Assembly (NCBI GenBank): GCA_903828665.1
Contig: CAIKMZ010000086.1
Span: 1-64,000, forward strand
Length of the DNA stretch: 64,000 nucleotides
DNA from: an uncultured beta proteobacterium
Lineage (GTDB): Bacteria > Pseudomonadota > Gammaproteobacteria > Burkholderiales > Burkholderiaceae_C
Direction of reading: 5' to 3'
Of this stretch, positions 17,621 to 27,102 are shown one piece after another (positions within the stretch are counted from its first letter, which is position 1; each line of letters opens with the position of its first letter). Under the pieces are notes generated by a model, which was given only the letters and a program-made list of their open reading frames with translations, was not told the origin of the DNA and made no database searches. The translations under genes and the position numbers were made by a program.

Positions 17621-19321
17621 GTGAACTCAACCACTCCCGCCATCGTTGCCCAGGGCGCCGTGCGCCGCTTGCCGCGCGTGGCACTGCTGCTGCTTTGCAT
17701 CGCCTACGTGCTGCCGGGGTTTTTTGGCCGCGACCCCTGGAAAGGCGCGGACATTGCGGCCTTCGGCTACATGGCCGAACTCTCGCGTGGTGCCAGCGAC
17801 TGGATGGCGCCGCATTTGCTCGGCATGCCGCCCGAGGTTGATGCGCTGCTGCCCTACTGGCTTGGCGCCTGGGCCATGCAAATCGCGCCGGCCTGGATCG
17901 CCACCGACTTTGCCGCGCGCATCCCGTTCGGCCTGCTGCTGGCGCTGGCACTGGCAGCCACCTGGTACGGCACCTACTACCTGGCGCGCAACACGGATGC
18001 CCAGCCCGTCGCCTTTGCCTTTGGCGGCGAGGCCCTGCCACCCGACTATGCCTGCGCCATGGCGGACGGGGGCCTGCTGGCCTTCATCGCCTGCCTGGGC
18101 CTGGCGCAGCTGTCGCACGAAACAACTCCGGCCATGGCGCAACTGTGCTTTGCCGCGCTGTCCTTTTTCGCCCTAGCCGCCCTGCCCTACCGCACGGTCA
18201 TGCCGGTGCTTGCGGGCGTGCTGGGGCTCGTCGGTCTGACCCTGTCGGGCGCACCCACGGTTGCGCTGCTGCTGGGCAGTGGCGGGGCCCTGATTCACGG
18301 ACTGGACCGCAGCCCCGGACGCAAGGCCGCTTCGCAACAGATCTGGTGGGCTGCGGGCATTGCGCTCATCACGGCGCTGGTGGCCTGGCTCGCGCTGCGG
18401 CTCGATCTGTGGCGCTGGCGCATCGAGCTGCCCGAGGCCAACTGGACCGAGTGGCGCAGTCTCGGACGATTGCTGCTGTGGTTCACCTGGCCGGCCTGGC
18501 CGCTTGCGCTGTGGACCGTGTGGCGCTGGCGGCACCAGTTGATTCGTCGCGCCATGCCGAGCCGGCATCTGGCCGTGCCGCTGTGGCTGGCCGGCATCGC
18601 CATCGGCGCGACGCTCACCACCGGATCAGCCGATCGCTCGCTGCTGCTGGCCCTGCCCGCGCTGGCGGCGCTGGCCGCGTTTTCCCTGCCAACGCTCAAA
18701 CGCAGCGTTTCCGCGCTGGTGGACTGGTTCACATTGCTGTTCTTCACGGGCTGGGCCGTTGTCATCTGGGTTATCTGGATCGCCCTGCAGACTGGCGTGC
18801 CGCAACAACCGGCGGCCAACGTGGCGCGGCTGGCACCCGGTTTCCAGCACAGCTTTTCACTGCTTCCCTTCCTGATTGCCGCCGTCGCCACGCTGGCCTG
18901 GGCTTGGCTGGTGAAGTGGCGGGTGGGACGCCACCGCAGTGCGATTTGGAAGAGCCTGGTCCTGCCCGCCGGCGGCGCAACGCTGTGCTGGCTGCTGCTA
19001 ATGACGCTATGGCTGCCGCTGCTTGATTTTGCGCGCAGCTACGCGCCTTTGGTTCACCGCGCCATGGTGATCATGCCGCGCGCCACTTGCATCGAGACGC
19101 ATGGCCTGAGCCGTGGCCAGATCGCAGCCTTCCAGTTGCACGGCCACGTGCGCGTCAACATCATCGACGCTCAAGGCAGCTGCCCCTGGCTCGTCGTGCA
19201 CAAGGATGCCTTGAACACGCTGTCGAAAAGTGTGGATCTGGCCAACTGGAAACTGCAGGGCAACATCCGCCACCCGATCGACCGCGACGAGGACCTGCTG
19301 ATTTACCGCCGCGTCAACTGA
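17621..19321 (+). CDS. large polytopic membrane protein, ArnT/GT39-like
   Basis: 566 residues from a GTG start. About ten or more hydrophobic segments run through the protein, with a periplasmic C-terminal domain (ARATCIETHGLSRGQIAAFQ; SCPWLVVHKDAL; DEDLLIYRRVN). The first loop FFGRDPWKGADIAAFGYMAE has the acidic residues found in the first periplasmic loop of lipid-linked sugar transferases of the ArnT/PMT type. From memory, a similar protein follows rpmE in many Burkholderiales. A role in modifying cell-envelope glycans is inference. Its end overlaps the convergent phoR gene by eight bases. Confidence 0.62.
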   Translation: MNSTTPAIVAQGAVRRLPRVALLLLCIAYVLPGFFGRDPWKGADIAAFGYMAELSRGASDWMAPHLLGMPPEVDALLPYWLGAWAMQIAPAWIATDFAARIPFGLLLALALAATWYGTYYLARNTDAQPVAFAFGGEALPPDYACAMADGGLLAFIACLGLAQLSHETTPAMAQLCFAALSFFALAALPYRTVMPVLAGVLGLVGLTLSGAPTVALLLGSGGALIHGLDRSPGRKAASQQIWWAAGIALITALVAWLALRLDLWRWRIELPEANWTEWRSLGRLLLWFTWPAWPLALWTVWRWRHQLIRRAMPSRHLAVPLWLAGIAIGATLTTGSADRSLLLALPALAALAAFSLPTLKRSVSALVDWFTLLFFTGWAVVIWVIWIALQTGVPQQPAANVARLAPGFQHSFSLLPFLIAAVATLAWAWLVKWRVGRHRSAIWKSLVLPAGGATLCWLLLMTLWLPLLDFARSYAPLVHRAMVIMPRATCIETHGLSRGQIAAFQLHGHVRVNIIDAQGSCPWLVVHKDALNTLSKSVDLANWKLQGNIRHPIDRDEDLLIYRRVN

Positions 19322-20675
19322 TCGCAGGCAACTGCTGCGCCCTGCAGCGACCGGCCGGAAAGATGATCGAAAAGACCGAGCCCTTGCCCGGTGTGCTCTG
19401 AATGCCAAGCTCCGCACCATGACGCTGCGCCACGTGCTTGACGATGGCCAGACCGAGGCCGGTGCCACCGGTGTCGCGCGAGCGGCTGTGGTCCACGCGG
19501 TAGAAGCGCTCGGTCAGGCGCGGAAGATGTTCCGGCGCAATGCCGGGACCGGTGTCCGTAACGGAAAACTCGGCCCGACCGTCAGACAAGGGCAGCCAGC
19601 GCACCACGATGTCGCCACCGGCCGGTGTGTAGCGAATGGCATTGCCGACCAGATTACTCATGGCACTGAACAGTTCGTTGCCGGCCCCTGCAATCTCGCC
19701 GCCAGCTTGGTAATCAAACACCAGCGCATGCACGCGCTGCGCTGCCGGATTGAGGGCGGCGGACAAGGCCCTGGCGTCCTGCTCGATCTGCTGCATCAAG
19801 GCCGGCACGGCGATCCAGTCCGACAGACCGGGCGGCGGACTTCCCTCCAGTCGGGACAGGGTCAGCAGGTCGCTCACCAGGATCTGCATGCGATCGGCCT
19901 GCTGCGCCATCAGGGCCAGATAGCGTTCCCGCTCCGGCTCGGTCAATGCGCAGGTCTGCAGGGTCTCGACAAAGCCGCTGAGCACGGTGAGCGGTGTGCG
20001 GATTTCATGCGAGACATTGGCCACGAAGTCGCGCCGCATCGCGTCCGCTTGCTCCAGGGCCGTGACATCGCGCGACAGCAGCAGCAGACGGCCGCGGCCA
20101 TAGGGATAGAGGTGGACCGAGAGCCGGACCGGCCGCGCCGACGTGTTCTCGCGCCCCGGCATGAGCAGTTCGTCGCGGTAGTCGTGCCCGGCAAAATAAC
20201 GCACGAAGCCAGGCTCGCGCACCAGATTGCCGATGTGCTGCAGCATGTCTCGCTGCGCGTCCAGACCGAAGTGCGTGGCAGCGGTCTCGTTGAACCACTC
20301 GATGCTGCCCTGTGCGTCGAGCAGCATGACACCATTGGGCGAGGCCTGGAACGCGAGCAGAAAGTCCTGCAGCCGGTTCTGGCTGTCGCGCAGTTGGCGC
20401 TCCCGGCCCAACACCAGGCGACGCGTCCGCGCCGACACCTCGCCCCACAGTCCGGTGCTGATCGCCACTTCCGAAACATCGCCGGCACGCAACCAGCGCA
20501 ACACGCGCGACGCACGCGACCAGTCGATCAGAAACCAGACCAGGCCGCCGAACAGGATGCCTACCGCCAGCCCTTCCCACTCGGTCGCTGCGATGCCGCT
20601 TCGCAATGCGGCAAACCAGCCAGCCGATCCACCGGCTAGCAAACAGGCAACAAAGAAAAGAACGCGCCAGAACAT
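19314..20675 (-). CDS. phoR: phosphate regulon sensor histidine kinase PhoR
   Basis: 453 residues. Two N-terminal membrane segments (about 1-55) with almost no periplasmic loop are followed by a linker and a PAS domain (LQDFLLAFQASPNGVMLLDAQG). The dimerisation/phospho-acceptor motif FVANVSHEIRTPLTVLSGF has the catalytic His. The ATPase carries NLVGNAIRYTP, DTGPGI and GTGLGLAIVKH. PhoR senses phosphate status through the Pst transporter and PhoU, then phosphorylates PhoB. It is the last gene of the leftward pst-pho run, 49 bp after phoB. Confidence 0.96.
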   Translation of the reverse strand: MFWRVLFFVACLLAGGSAGWFAALRSGIAATEWEGLAVGILFGGLVWFLIDWSRASRVLRWLRAGDVSEVAISTGLWGEVSARTRRLVLGRERQLRDSQNRLQDFLLAFQASPNGVMLLDAQGSIEWFNETAATHFGLDAQRDMLQHIGNLVREPGFVRYFAGHDYRDELLMPGRENTSARPVRLSVHLYPYGRGRLLLLSRDVTALEQADAMRRDFVANVSHEIRTPLTVLSGFVETLQTCALTEPERERYLALMAQQADRMQILVSDLLTLSRLEGSPPPGLSDWIAVPALMQQIEQDARALSAALNPAAQRVHALVFDYQAGGEIAGAGNELFSAMSNLVGNAIRYTPAGGDIVVRWLPLSDGRAEFSVTDTGPGIAPEHLPRLTERFYRVDHSRSRDTGGTGLGLAIVKHVAQRHGAELGIQSTPGKGSVFSIIFPAGRCRAQQLPAIS

Positions 20676-20724
20676 GGTCAGAACGGCTAACCCGTGCTTT
20701 TCTGGTCAATGCAAATGGAAATTG

Positions 20725-21441
20725 TCATTGCGCAGATGACGCTGCCTGCACGACGTGCGCCGTCAGCCGGTAACCGGCACCGCGCACGGTCTCGATCATT
20801 TGCCCCGCGCTGGCACCAAGCGCCTCGCGAAGGCGCTTGACATGGACGTCGACGGTCCGCTCCTCGATGAACACATGATCGCCCCACACCTTGTCCAGCA
20901 ACTGGGAGCGGCTGTGCACGCGTTCGGCGTGGGTCATCAGGTAGTGCAGCAGCTTGAACTCGGTCGGACCGAGCTTGAGCATCTGGTCGTTGAAGGCGAC
21001 GCGGTAGGTCGACGAATCCAGCGACAAGGCGCCCACCGCCACCACGCCACCGACCTGCTCGGGCGCGCGCCGGCGCAGCACGGCGCGCACTCGGGCCAGC
21101 AATTCCTTGGTGGAGAACGGCTTGACGATGTAGTCGTCCGCGCCGGCGTCGAGCCCGGACACGCGGTCGCTCTCATCGCTGCGTGCTGTCAGCATGATGA
21201 TGGGAACCGCCTTGGTGCGCGGGTTGGCGCGCCAGCGCTTGGCCAGCGTCAAACCACTCTCGCCAGGCAGCATCCAATCGAGCAGGATCACATCGGGCAG
21301 CACGTCGTCGAGTTCGCGCTGGGCCGAGGCACTGTCCATGGCCCAGGTCGGGCGAAAACCGTTGTGGCGCAGGTTGACGGCGATCAGTTCGGCGATGGCC
21401 GGTTCGTCTTCGACAATCAGCACGCCCGGTTGCTGCCTCAT
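20725..21441 (-). CDS. phoB: phosphate regulon response regulator PhoB
   Basis: 238 residues. The receiver domain shows IVEDEP, the phospho-acceptor region DVILLDWMLPGESG and the KPFS lysine. The C-terminal winged-helix DNA-binding domain has LLDKVWG...EERTVDVHVKRLRE. It binds paired 7-bp Pho repeats and recruits sigma-70 polymerase. Several such sites are visible across the next 30 kb. Its ATG overlaps the phoU stop by four bases (ATGA). Confidence 0.97.
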   Translation of the reverse strand: MRQQPGVLIVEDEPAIAELIAVNLRHNGFRPTWAMDSASAQRELDDVLPDVILLDWMLPGESGLTLAKRWRANPRTKAVPIIMLTARSDESDRVSGLDAGADDYIVKPFSTKELLARVRAVLRRRAPEQVGGVVAVGALSLDSSTYRVAFNDQMLKLGPTEFKLLHYLMTHAERVHSRSQLLDKVWGDHVFIEERTVDVHVKRLREALGASAGQMIETVRGAGYRLTAHVVQAASSAQ

Positions 21442-22139
21442 TTCAACACCGACTCGATCTCTTCCATCGAGGTGTGTCGGATGTCGGCACCCTTGACGAC
21501 GTAGATGATGAACTCCGCAATGTTCTTCGCATGGTCGCCGATGCGCTCGATGGCCTTGGCCAGAAAGAGCAGGTCCAGGCTTGGCGAGATCATGCGCGGG
21601 TCTTCCATCATGTAGGTGATGAGCTTGCGCACAAAGCCGTTGAACTCCTGGTCGATCTGGTCGTCTTCTTTCAGGATCGACACCGCGGCTGCCGTATCGA
21701 GCCGGGCAAAGGCATCAAGCGCCTTGCGCAGCAACCCCGAAGCCATGTCCGCTGCCACCCGCAACTCAAGCGCCGGCAAGGAACGCGGCGAGCCGCTGTC
21801 GATAATGGAGCGCACCATGCGCGCCATCTTCTCGGCCTCGTCGCCGACCCGCTCCAGGTTCGCCGTGGTCTTGGAGATCGCGATCAACAGGCGCAGGTCG
21901 CGCGCGGTCGGCTGGCGCCGGGCAATGATGCTCGAGAGTTCGCGGTCGATGTCGACCTCCATGGCATTGACGCGGGCTTCGGTTGCCGTCACCGCGTTCG
22001 CCGCCTCGACGTCGAATTGGGACAGCGCGTAGATGGCCTGGCGGATCTGCGATTCCACCAGGCCGCCGAGTTCCATGACCCGGGTCGAGACCGCGCTGAG
22101 TTCGCTGTCGAACTGCGTTGAGAGATGTTTTTCAGGCAT
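21438..22139 (-). CDS. phoU: phosphate signalling protein PhoU
   Basis: 233 residues with the two tandem three-helix PhoU repeats. Metal-binding ExxxD-type motifs are visible (for example NLERVGDEAEKMAR and IERIGDHAKNIAEFIIY). It links the PstSCAB transporter with PhoR, keeping PhoB off when phosphate is plentiful. AAGGGG lies before the ATG. pstB ends ten bases upstream, and phoB overlaps its stop. Confidence 0.97.
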   Translation of the reverse strand: MPEKHLSTQFDSELSAVSTRVMELGGLVESQIRQAIYALSQFDVEAANAVTATEARVNAMEVDIDRELSSIIARRQPTARDLRLLIAISKTTANLERVGDEAEKMARMVRSIIDSGSPRSLPALELRVAADMASGLLRKALDAFARLDTAAAVSILKEDDQIDQEFNGFVRKLITYMMEDPRMISPSLDLLFLAKAIERIGDHAKNIAEFIIYVVKGADIRHTSMEEIESVLK

Positions 22140-22148
22140 GATTTCCCC

Positions 22149-22928
22149 TTATCCGAACCGACCGGTAATGTAGTCTTCCGTTTCCTTGCGCGTGGGCTTG
22201 AAGAATATCTGCTCGGTCGAACCAAACTCGATCAAATCACCCAGGTACATGTAGGCCGTGTAGTCGCTGCAGCGCGCCGCCTGCTGCATATTGTGGGTCA
22301 CGATCACGACGGTGTAGTCGCGCTTGAGTTCGGTGATCAGTTCCTCGACCTTGGCCGTCGAGATCGGATCGAGCGCTGAGCACGGCTCGTCGAGCAGCAG
22401 CACTTCAGGCCTGATGGCGATGCCGCGCGCAATGCACAGGCGCTGCTGTTGGCCACCCGACAGGCTGGAGCCGCTTTGGCCGAGCTTGTCTTTGACCTCG
22501 CCCCACAAGGCGGCCTTGCGCAGCGCCCACTCGACACGCTCTTCCATGTCGGTCGTGCTCAGCGATTCGAACAGCTTGACGCCGAAGGCCACGTTATCGT
22601 AGATCGACATCGGAAACGGCGTCGGTTTCTGGAACACCATGCCGACCTTGGCACGCAACAGCGCCACATCCTGCTTGCTGGTCAACAGGTTCTCGCCATC
22701 GAGCAGCACCTCGCCCTGCGCGCGCTGCTCGGGATAGAGCTCGAACATGCGGTTGAAGACGCGCAGCAGGGTTGACTTGCCGCAGCCCGAAGGCCCGATG
22801 AAAGCGGTCACCTTGTTTTCCGGAATTTCCAGGTTGATGCCCTTGAGCGCGTGAAACTTTCCGTAGAAAAAATTCAGATCCTTGACGGCAATCTTGGTCG
22901 TCTCGCGGGTGGCTACAGCGGCAGTCAT
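22149..22928 (-). CDS. pstB: phosphate ABC transporter ATP-binding protein
   Basis: 259 residues. Walker [11 protein letters not shown]-loop [16 protein letters not shown], signature [14 protein letters not shown] and Walker [12 protein letters not shown] are all intact. It powers high-affinity phosphate import with PstA, PstC and PstS. The gap to pstA is 38 bp. Confidence 0.98.
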   Translation of the reverse strand: MTAAVATRETTKIAVKDLNFFYGKFHALKGINLEIPENKVTAFIGPSGCGKSTLLRVFNRMFELYPEQRAQGEVLLDGENLLTSKQDVALLRAKVGMVFQKPTPFPMSIYDNVAFGVKLFESLSTTDMEERVEWALRKAALWGEVKDKLGQSGSSLSGGQQQRLCIARGIAIRPEVLLLDEPCSALDPISTAKVEELITELKRDYTVVIVTHNMQQAARCSDYTAYMYLGDLIEFGSTEQIFFKPTRKETEDYITGRFG

Positions 22929-22966
22929 GTTGGTACCTTGTTTCGTATCGTTGGCAAGCCTGGATC

Positions 22967-23851
22967 TCAGGACTTGTTGCGGGTGACAACCCGCGCCAGG
23001 ATGTTGAGCGCCAGCACGGCAATCGTGATGATGAACACGCCAGCCCAGGCCAGTTTCTGCCAGTTTTCGTAGGGACTCATGGCGAACTTGAAGATGGTCA
23101 CCGGCAGACTTGCCATCGGCTCGCTCAGGCTTGAAGTCCAGAACTGGTTGCTCAGCGCGGTGAACAGCAGGGGTGCCGTTTCACCCGCGATGCGCGCGAC
23201 GGCCAGCAGGATGCCGGTGATGATGCCGGCACGGGCCGACTTCATGGTGATGCTGATGATCACTTTCCACTTCGGCGCCCCCAGGGCATAGGCCGCCTCG
23301 CGCAAACCGGGCGGCACCAGCTGCAACATGTTCTCGGTGGTGCGGATCACCACCGGAATGGCGATCAGGGCCAGCGCCATGATGCCGGCATAGCCGGAGA
23401 ATGATTTGAAGCGGGTGACCACCACCGCGTAGACAAAGAGGCCGATCACGATGGACGGCGCCGACAGCAGGATATCGTTGACGAAGCGCGTCGTCTGCGC
23501 CAAGGCACCCTTGGTATCGAATTCGGCGAGGTAGATGCCGGCCATGATGCCGATCGGCGTGCCGACAAAGGTCGCCAGCAGGACCATCAGGAACGACCCA
23601 TAAATGGCGTTCGCCAGGCCGCCCGCATCATTCGGCGGTGGCGTCATTTGTGTCAGCGTGTCGAGGGTGAGGCCACCGATGCCGAGGCGAATGGTCTCGA
23701 ACAGGATCCAGAACAGCCAGAACAGGCCAAAGGCCATGGCCAGCAGCGACAGCGTCAGGGCAACGCGGTTGATGCGCTTGCGCTGCGCGTAGCGCGTCTG
23801 ACGCATCTGATTCAAATCGGCCGCTTGCAGCAGGCGTTGCCCGGTTCTCAT
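22967..23851 (-). CDS. pstA: phosphate ABC transporter permease PstA
   Basis: 294 residues with six membrane spans. The N-terminus holds basic residues before the first span ([19 protein letters not shown]). The permease motif is in [20 protein letters not shown] (EAA loop). It forms the membrane channel with PstC. Its start overlaps the pstC stop by four bases. Confidence 0.97.
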   Translation of the reverse strand: MRTGQRLLQAADLNQMRQTRYAQRKRINRVALTLSLLAMAFGLFWLFWILFETIRLGIGGLTLDTLTQMTPPPNDAGGLANAIYGSFLMVLLATFVGTPIGIMAGIYLAEFDTKGALAQTTRFVNDILLSAPSIVIGLFVYAVVVTRFKSFSGYAGIMALALIAIPVVIRTTENMLQLVPPGLREAAYALGAPKWKVIISITMKSARAGIITGILLAVARIAGETAPLLFTALSNQFWTSSLSEPMASLPVTIFKFAMSPYENWQKLAWAGVFIITIAVLALNILARVVTRNKS

Positions 23852-24813
23852 GTCTTGGCCCCTTCGCCCTTGCGCAATTGGGCCAGCAGTACTTTGGACA
23901 AGGTCAATATCACAAACGTGATGAAGAACAAGACCAGACCCAGGTACATCAGCGCAGCCTGGTGCAGGCCGGCACCGGCCTCGGCGAATTCATTGGCCAG
24001 CGCCGACGTGATGCTGTTGGCGGCCTGGAACAGGCTGAGCGAATCGAGCTGATTGAAGTTGCCGATGACAAAGGTCACGGCCATGGTCTCGCCGATGGCA
24101 CGACCCAGACCCAGCATGATGCCGCCGATGACACCCGCCTTGGTGTAGGGAAGCACCACCGTGGAGACCACCTCCCACGTGGTAGCGCCCAGGCCGTAGG
24201 CCGACTCCTTGAGCAGGGTGGGCGTGACCTCGAAGACATCGCGCATGACCGAGGCGATGAACGGAATGATCATGATCGCCAGTATGATGCCGGCCGACAG
24301 GATACCGATACCGACCGGCGGGCCGGAAAAGAACGCACCCAGGTAGGGCACGTCGGAAAAAACAGCCTGCAGCGGCTGCTGCACATAGGTCGCCAGCAGC
24401 GGGCCGAACACGAGCAGACCCCACATACCATAGACGATGGACGGAATCGCAGCCAGCAGTTCAATCGCCGTGCCCAGGGGACGCTTGAGCCAGGCCGGAG
24501 AGAGCTCGGTCAGGAACAGGGCGATGCCGAAACTCACCGGCACCGCGATCAACAAAGCAATCAGCGAAGTCATCAGCGTGCCGTAAATCATGACCAGACC
24601 ACCGAACTCTTCCTTGACGGGGTCCCAGGTGGTGCTGGCGAGAAAGCTGAACCCATACTTGCTGATGGCCGGCCAGGCGCTGACCGTGAGCGAGACCAGA
24701 ATGGCCAGCAGCATTCCAAGCGTCAACCAGGCCGCACCCTTGGCCAGCCAGCCAAAGATGCGGTCGGCTAGAGGCCCGGAGCGGTTTGCCTTTGCTGGAG
24801 GAGGATTTGTCAT
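23848..24813 (-). CDS. pstC: phosphate ABC transporter permease PstC
   Basis: 321 residues from the ATG at 24813. The protein has six spans and the EAA loop [21 protein letters not shown]. The frame is open back to a GTG at 24879 that would add 22 residues ([18 protein letters not shown]) and has a GGGGCGGG stretch upstream, so that longer form is possible. A 96-bp gap separates it from pstS. Confidence 0.95.
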   Translation of the reverse strand: MTNPPPAKANRSGPLADRIFGWLAKGAAWLTLGMLLAILVSLTVSAWPAISKYGFSFLASTTWDPVKEEFGGLVMIYGTLMTSLIALLIAVPVSFGIALFLTELSPAWLKRPLGTAIELLAAIPSIVYGMWGLLVFGPLLATYVQQPLQAVFSDVPYLGAFFSGPPVGIGILSAGIILAIMIIPFIASVMRDVFEVTPTLLKESAYGLGATTWEVVSTVVLPYTKAGVIGGIMLGLGRAIGETMAVTFVIGNFNQLDSLSLFQAANSITSALANEFAEAGAGLHQAALMYLGLVLFFITFVILTLSKVLLAQLRKGEGAKT

Positions 24814-24909
24814 GGCGCGCCCGGAAAGCCTTGCAGATGGATGAACAGGCAACTGATTCGCCGGAAGTGTAGTTGACACAGACCCGCCCCTGGAAAAAGT
24901 CGCGCTGCC

Positions 24910-25953
24910 TTACTTCAAAGCAACCGGCTTGCCAGACGCATCAGTGGTATGCGACCAGGCCTTCTCGATCGAAGCAATCACATTGGCCGGCATCGGAACG
25001 TAGTCCAGATCGGTTGCACTCTTGCCACCGTTCTTGTAGGCCCAGGAAAAGAACTTAAATGCTTCCGTGGCATTGGCCGGCTTGTCCTGCTTCGTGTGCA
25101 TCAGGATGAAGGTAGCGGTCGAAATCGGCCAGGCGTTCTTGCCGGGCTGGTCGGTGATGAGCTGATAGAACGACTTGTTCCAGTCGGCACCGGCAGCGGC
25201 GGCCTTGAATGCATCTTCATCAGGCGCGACGAACACGCCGTCCCGGTTCTTGAGCAAGGTGTAGGTCATCTTGTTCTGCTTGACATAGGAATACTCGACG
25301 TAGCCGATCGAATTGGGCAGACGATTGACGAAGGCGGCGACGCCCTCATTGCCTTTGCCACCGGCGCCGACCGGCCAGTTCACCGCTGTGCCCTCACCCA
25401 CCTTGGCCTTCCACTCGGCATGCACACGGCTCAGGTAGTTCGTGAAATTGAAGGTCGTACCGGACCCGTCGGCACGGCGCACCGGGGCAATGGCCGCATC
25501 GGGCAGTGCCAGCGTGGGGTTCAGTGCCTTGATGGCGGCGTCGTTCCATTTGGTAATCTTGCCGAGGTAAATGTCGCCGAGTACCTGGCCGTCGAGCTTC
25601 ATCTGACCCGGTGCGATGCCTTTGATGTTGATCACCGGAACGGTGCCACCGATGACGGTGGGAAACTGGAACTGGCCCTTGGCCTTGAGCACCTCATCGG
25701 TTTGCGGCATGTCAGACGCGCCGAAATCGACCGTCTTGGCATCAATCTGCTTGATGCCTGCACCGGAGCCGACCGACTGGTAATTGACCTTGACGCCGGT
25801 TGCCTTGTTGTATTCGGCCGCCCACTTTGCGTACAGCGGAGCCGGAAAGCTGGCACCGGCACCAGTGATTTCCTGCGCGGCCGCCAAGTTAAGGTAGGAC
25901 ATGGCAAGCACGCCCGCCACACTGATCAGGGAAATTTTGAAACTGGTCTTCAT
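24910..25953 (-). CDS. pstS: periplasmic phosphate-binding protein PstS
   Basis: 347 residues with a signal peptide (MKTSFKISLISVAGVLAMSYLNLAAA-Q). Phosphate-binding loops are visible: GAGASFPAPLY, VGSGAGIKQ, GASDMPQT and RRADGSGTTFNFTNYL. It captures phosphate in the periplasm and delivers it to PstCA. It heads the leftward pstSCAB-phoU-phoB-phoR run, and a very good Pho box lies 65 bp before its ATG. Confidence 0.98.
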   Translation of the reverse strand: MKTSFKISLISVAGVLAMSYLNLAAAQEITGAGASFPAPLYAKWAAEYNKATGVKVNYQSVGSGAGIKQIDAKTVDFGASDMPQTDEVLKAKGQFQFPTVIGGTVPVINIKGIAPGQMKLDGQVLGDIYLGKITKWNDAAIKALNPTLALPDAAIAPVRRADGSGTTFNFTNYLSRVHAEWKAKVGEGTAVNWPVGAGGKGNEGVAAFVNRLPNSIGYVEYSYVKQNKMTYTLLKNRDGVFVAPDEDAFKAAAAGADWNKSFYQLITDQPGKNAWPISTATFILMHTKQDKPANATEAFKFFSWAYKNGGKSATDLDYVPMPANVIASIEKAWSHTTDASGKPVALK

Positions 25954-26001
25954 GGGAATACCTTTGCGTTGAATTGGGGATAACTCTGCGGTAACGGGGC
26001 A

Positions 26002-26035
26002 ACTATAAGAAGGTTATATGACAGTGATGTGACAT
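26002..26035 (-). promoter_or_regulatory. Pho box and -10 for the pst-pho operon
   Basis: Read on the minus strand: ATGTCAC-ATCA-CTGTCAT (26035-26018), two 7-bp repeats with a 4-bp spacer, matching the PhoB consensus at 13 of 14 positions. Exactly ten bases later comes TATAGT (26007-26002), a good -10. This is the known geometry of PhoB-activated promoters, where PhoB replaces the -35. Confidence 0.92.
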
Positions 26036-26091
26036 CTTTGCGGTTTTGCAAACGGCCGATGGATCGCAAGCCCGGCCTTTCAGACATGCAG

Positions 26092-26125
26092 CTGTCACGT
26101 TTTCGTCAAAAAACGACCCTATTCT
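26092..26125 (+). promoter_or_regulatory. Pho box and -10 for ppk2
   Basis: CTGTCAC-GTTT-TCGTCAA (26092-26109): the first repeat is perfect, the second weaker. Ten bases on is TATTCT (26120-26125), a -10-like hexamer. The site lies inside an upstream extension of the ppk2 frame, so the gene must start later (TTG 26160). It is back to back with the pstS Pho box, 56 bp apart, so one PhoB-bound region may fire both ways. Confidence 0.75.
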
Positions 26126-26159
26126 TCCCCCTGTAGGAACTTCGACTCGGGGGGCAGGC

Positions 26160-27017
26160 TTGACTGCAATCAATGACGACTTGGTCCAGCGTATCCGACG
26201 CGACCTGGATGACAGCTACGACGAGGAGCTGGAACTGGAGCTGGAAGACCGAAATGTCGACGAACTCGCGCAAAGTTCGCTCGACACGGCGTCCAGGCAA
26301 TACAAGGAAAGCCGTCGCCGGTATTTTCGTGAACTGTTCCGGATGCAGGGTGAACTCGTCAAGCTGCAGGACTGGGTGGTCAAGACCGGGCACAAGGTCG
26401 TGATCCTTTTTGAAGGCCGCGACGCGGCCGGCAAAGGCGGTGTCATCAAGCGCATCACCCAGCGCCTGAATCCGCGCGTCTGTCGCGTGGCGGCCTTGCC
26501 GGCGCCGAACGCACGCGAACAAACCCAGTGGTATTTTCAGCGCTACGCAGCCCATCTGCCGGGGGCCGGTGAGATGGTGCTGTTCGACCGCAGCTGGTAC
26601 AACCGGGCCGGTGTCGAGCGGGTGATGGGCTTTTGCTCTGATGAACAATACGAGGAGTTCTTCCGAACCGTCCCCGAATTCGAAAAGATGCTGGTGCGCT
26701 CGGGCATCCAGCTCATCAAGTACTGGTTCTCCATCTCGGACGAGGAGCAGCATCTGCGCTTCATGGGCCGCATCCACGATCCGCTCAAGCAATGGAAGCT
26801 CAGCCCGATGGACATGGAGTCCAGGCGGCGCTGGGAGGAGTACACCAAGGCCAAGGAAATCATGCTGGAGCGGACCCACATTGCGCAGGCACCCTGGTGG
26901 ATGGTTCTGGCCGTGGACAAGAAGAAGGCCCGGCTCAATTGCATTCACCACCTGCTGCAACAGATTCCCTATGGCGAAATCGAACATCCGGCCATCGTGT
27001 TGCCGGAAGTCTATTGA
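26160..27017 (+). CDS. ppk2: polyphosphate kinase 2 family protein
   Basis: 285 residues. The P-loop EGRDAAGKGG and the second motif LFDRSWYNRAGVERVMGF are the PPK2 signature. A lid region (KYWFSISDEEQHLRFMGRI) follows. PPK2 of this one-domain class usually moves phosphate between polyphosphate and nucleoside diphosphates. I chose the TTG at 26160 (upstream GGCAGG) because the longer frame begins before the Pho box promoter. The acidic N-terminal stretch DDSYDEELELELEDRNVDE is unusual. It lies beside pstS, divergent, under its own Pho box. Confidence 0.93.
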   Translation: MTAINDDLVQRIRRDLDDSYDEELELELEDRNVDELAQSSLDTASRQYKESRRRYFRELFRMQGELVKLQDWVVKTGHKVVILFEGRDAAGKGGVIKRITQRLNPRVCRVAALPAPNAREQTQWYFQRYAAHLPGAGEMVLFDRSWYNRAGVERVMGFCSDEQYEEFFRTVPEFEKMLVRSGIQLIKYWFSISDEEQHLRFMGRIHDPLKQWKLSPMDMESRRRWEEYTKAKEIMLERTHIAQAPWWMVLAVDKKKARLNCIHHLLQQIPYGEIEHPAIVLPEVY

Positions 27018-27028
27018 AGGCTCGTCCA

Positions 27029-27073
27029 GGTCACCAAGCCGTCACGAAACCGTCACGAAACCTTTGTACGCTC
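27029..27073 (+). promoter_or_regulatory. triple Pho box before the fasciclin lipoprotein gene
   Basis: AGGTCAC-CAAG-CCGTCAC-GAAA-CCGTCAC (27029-27057): three repeats on an exact 11-bp step, the last two matching the consensus at 6 of 7 each. Ten bases later is TACGCT (27068-27073), a weak -10. The ATG follows 45 bp after the box. Confidence 0.85.
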
Positions 27074-27102
27074 AAAACATCATTAATCTGGAGAAGAATC
27101 TC

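Noticed and set aside
26046-26159. Longer N-terminus for ppk2 from ATG 26046
   Set aside because: It would start before the Pho box and -10 (26092-26125), so this part is not in the message.
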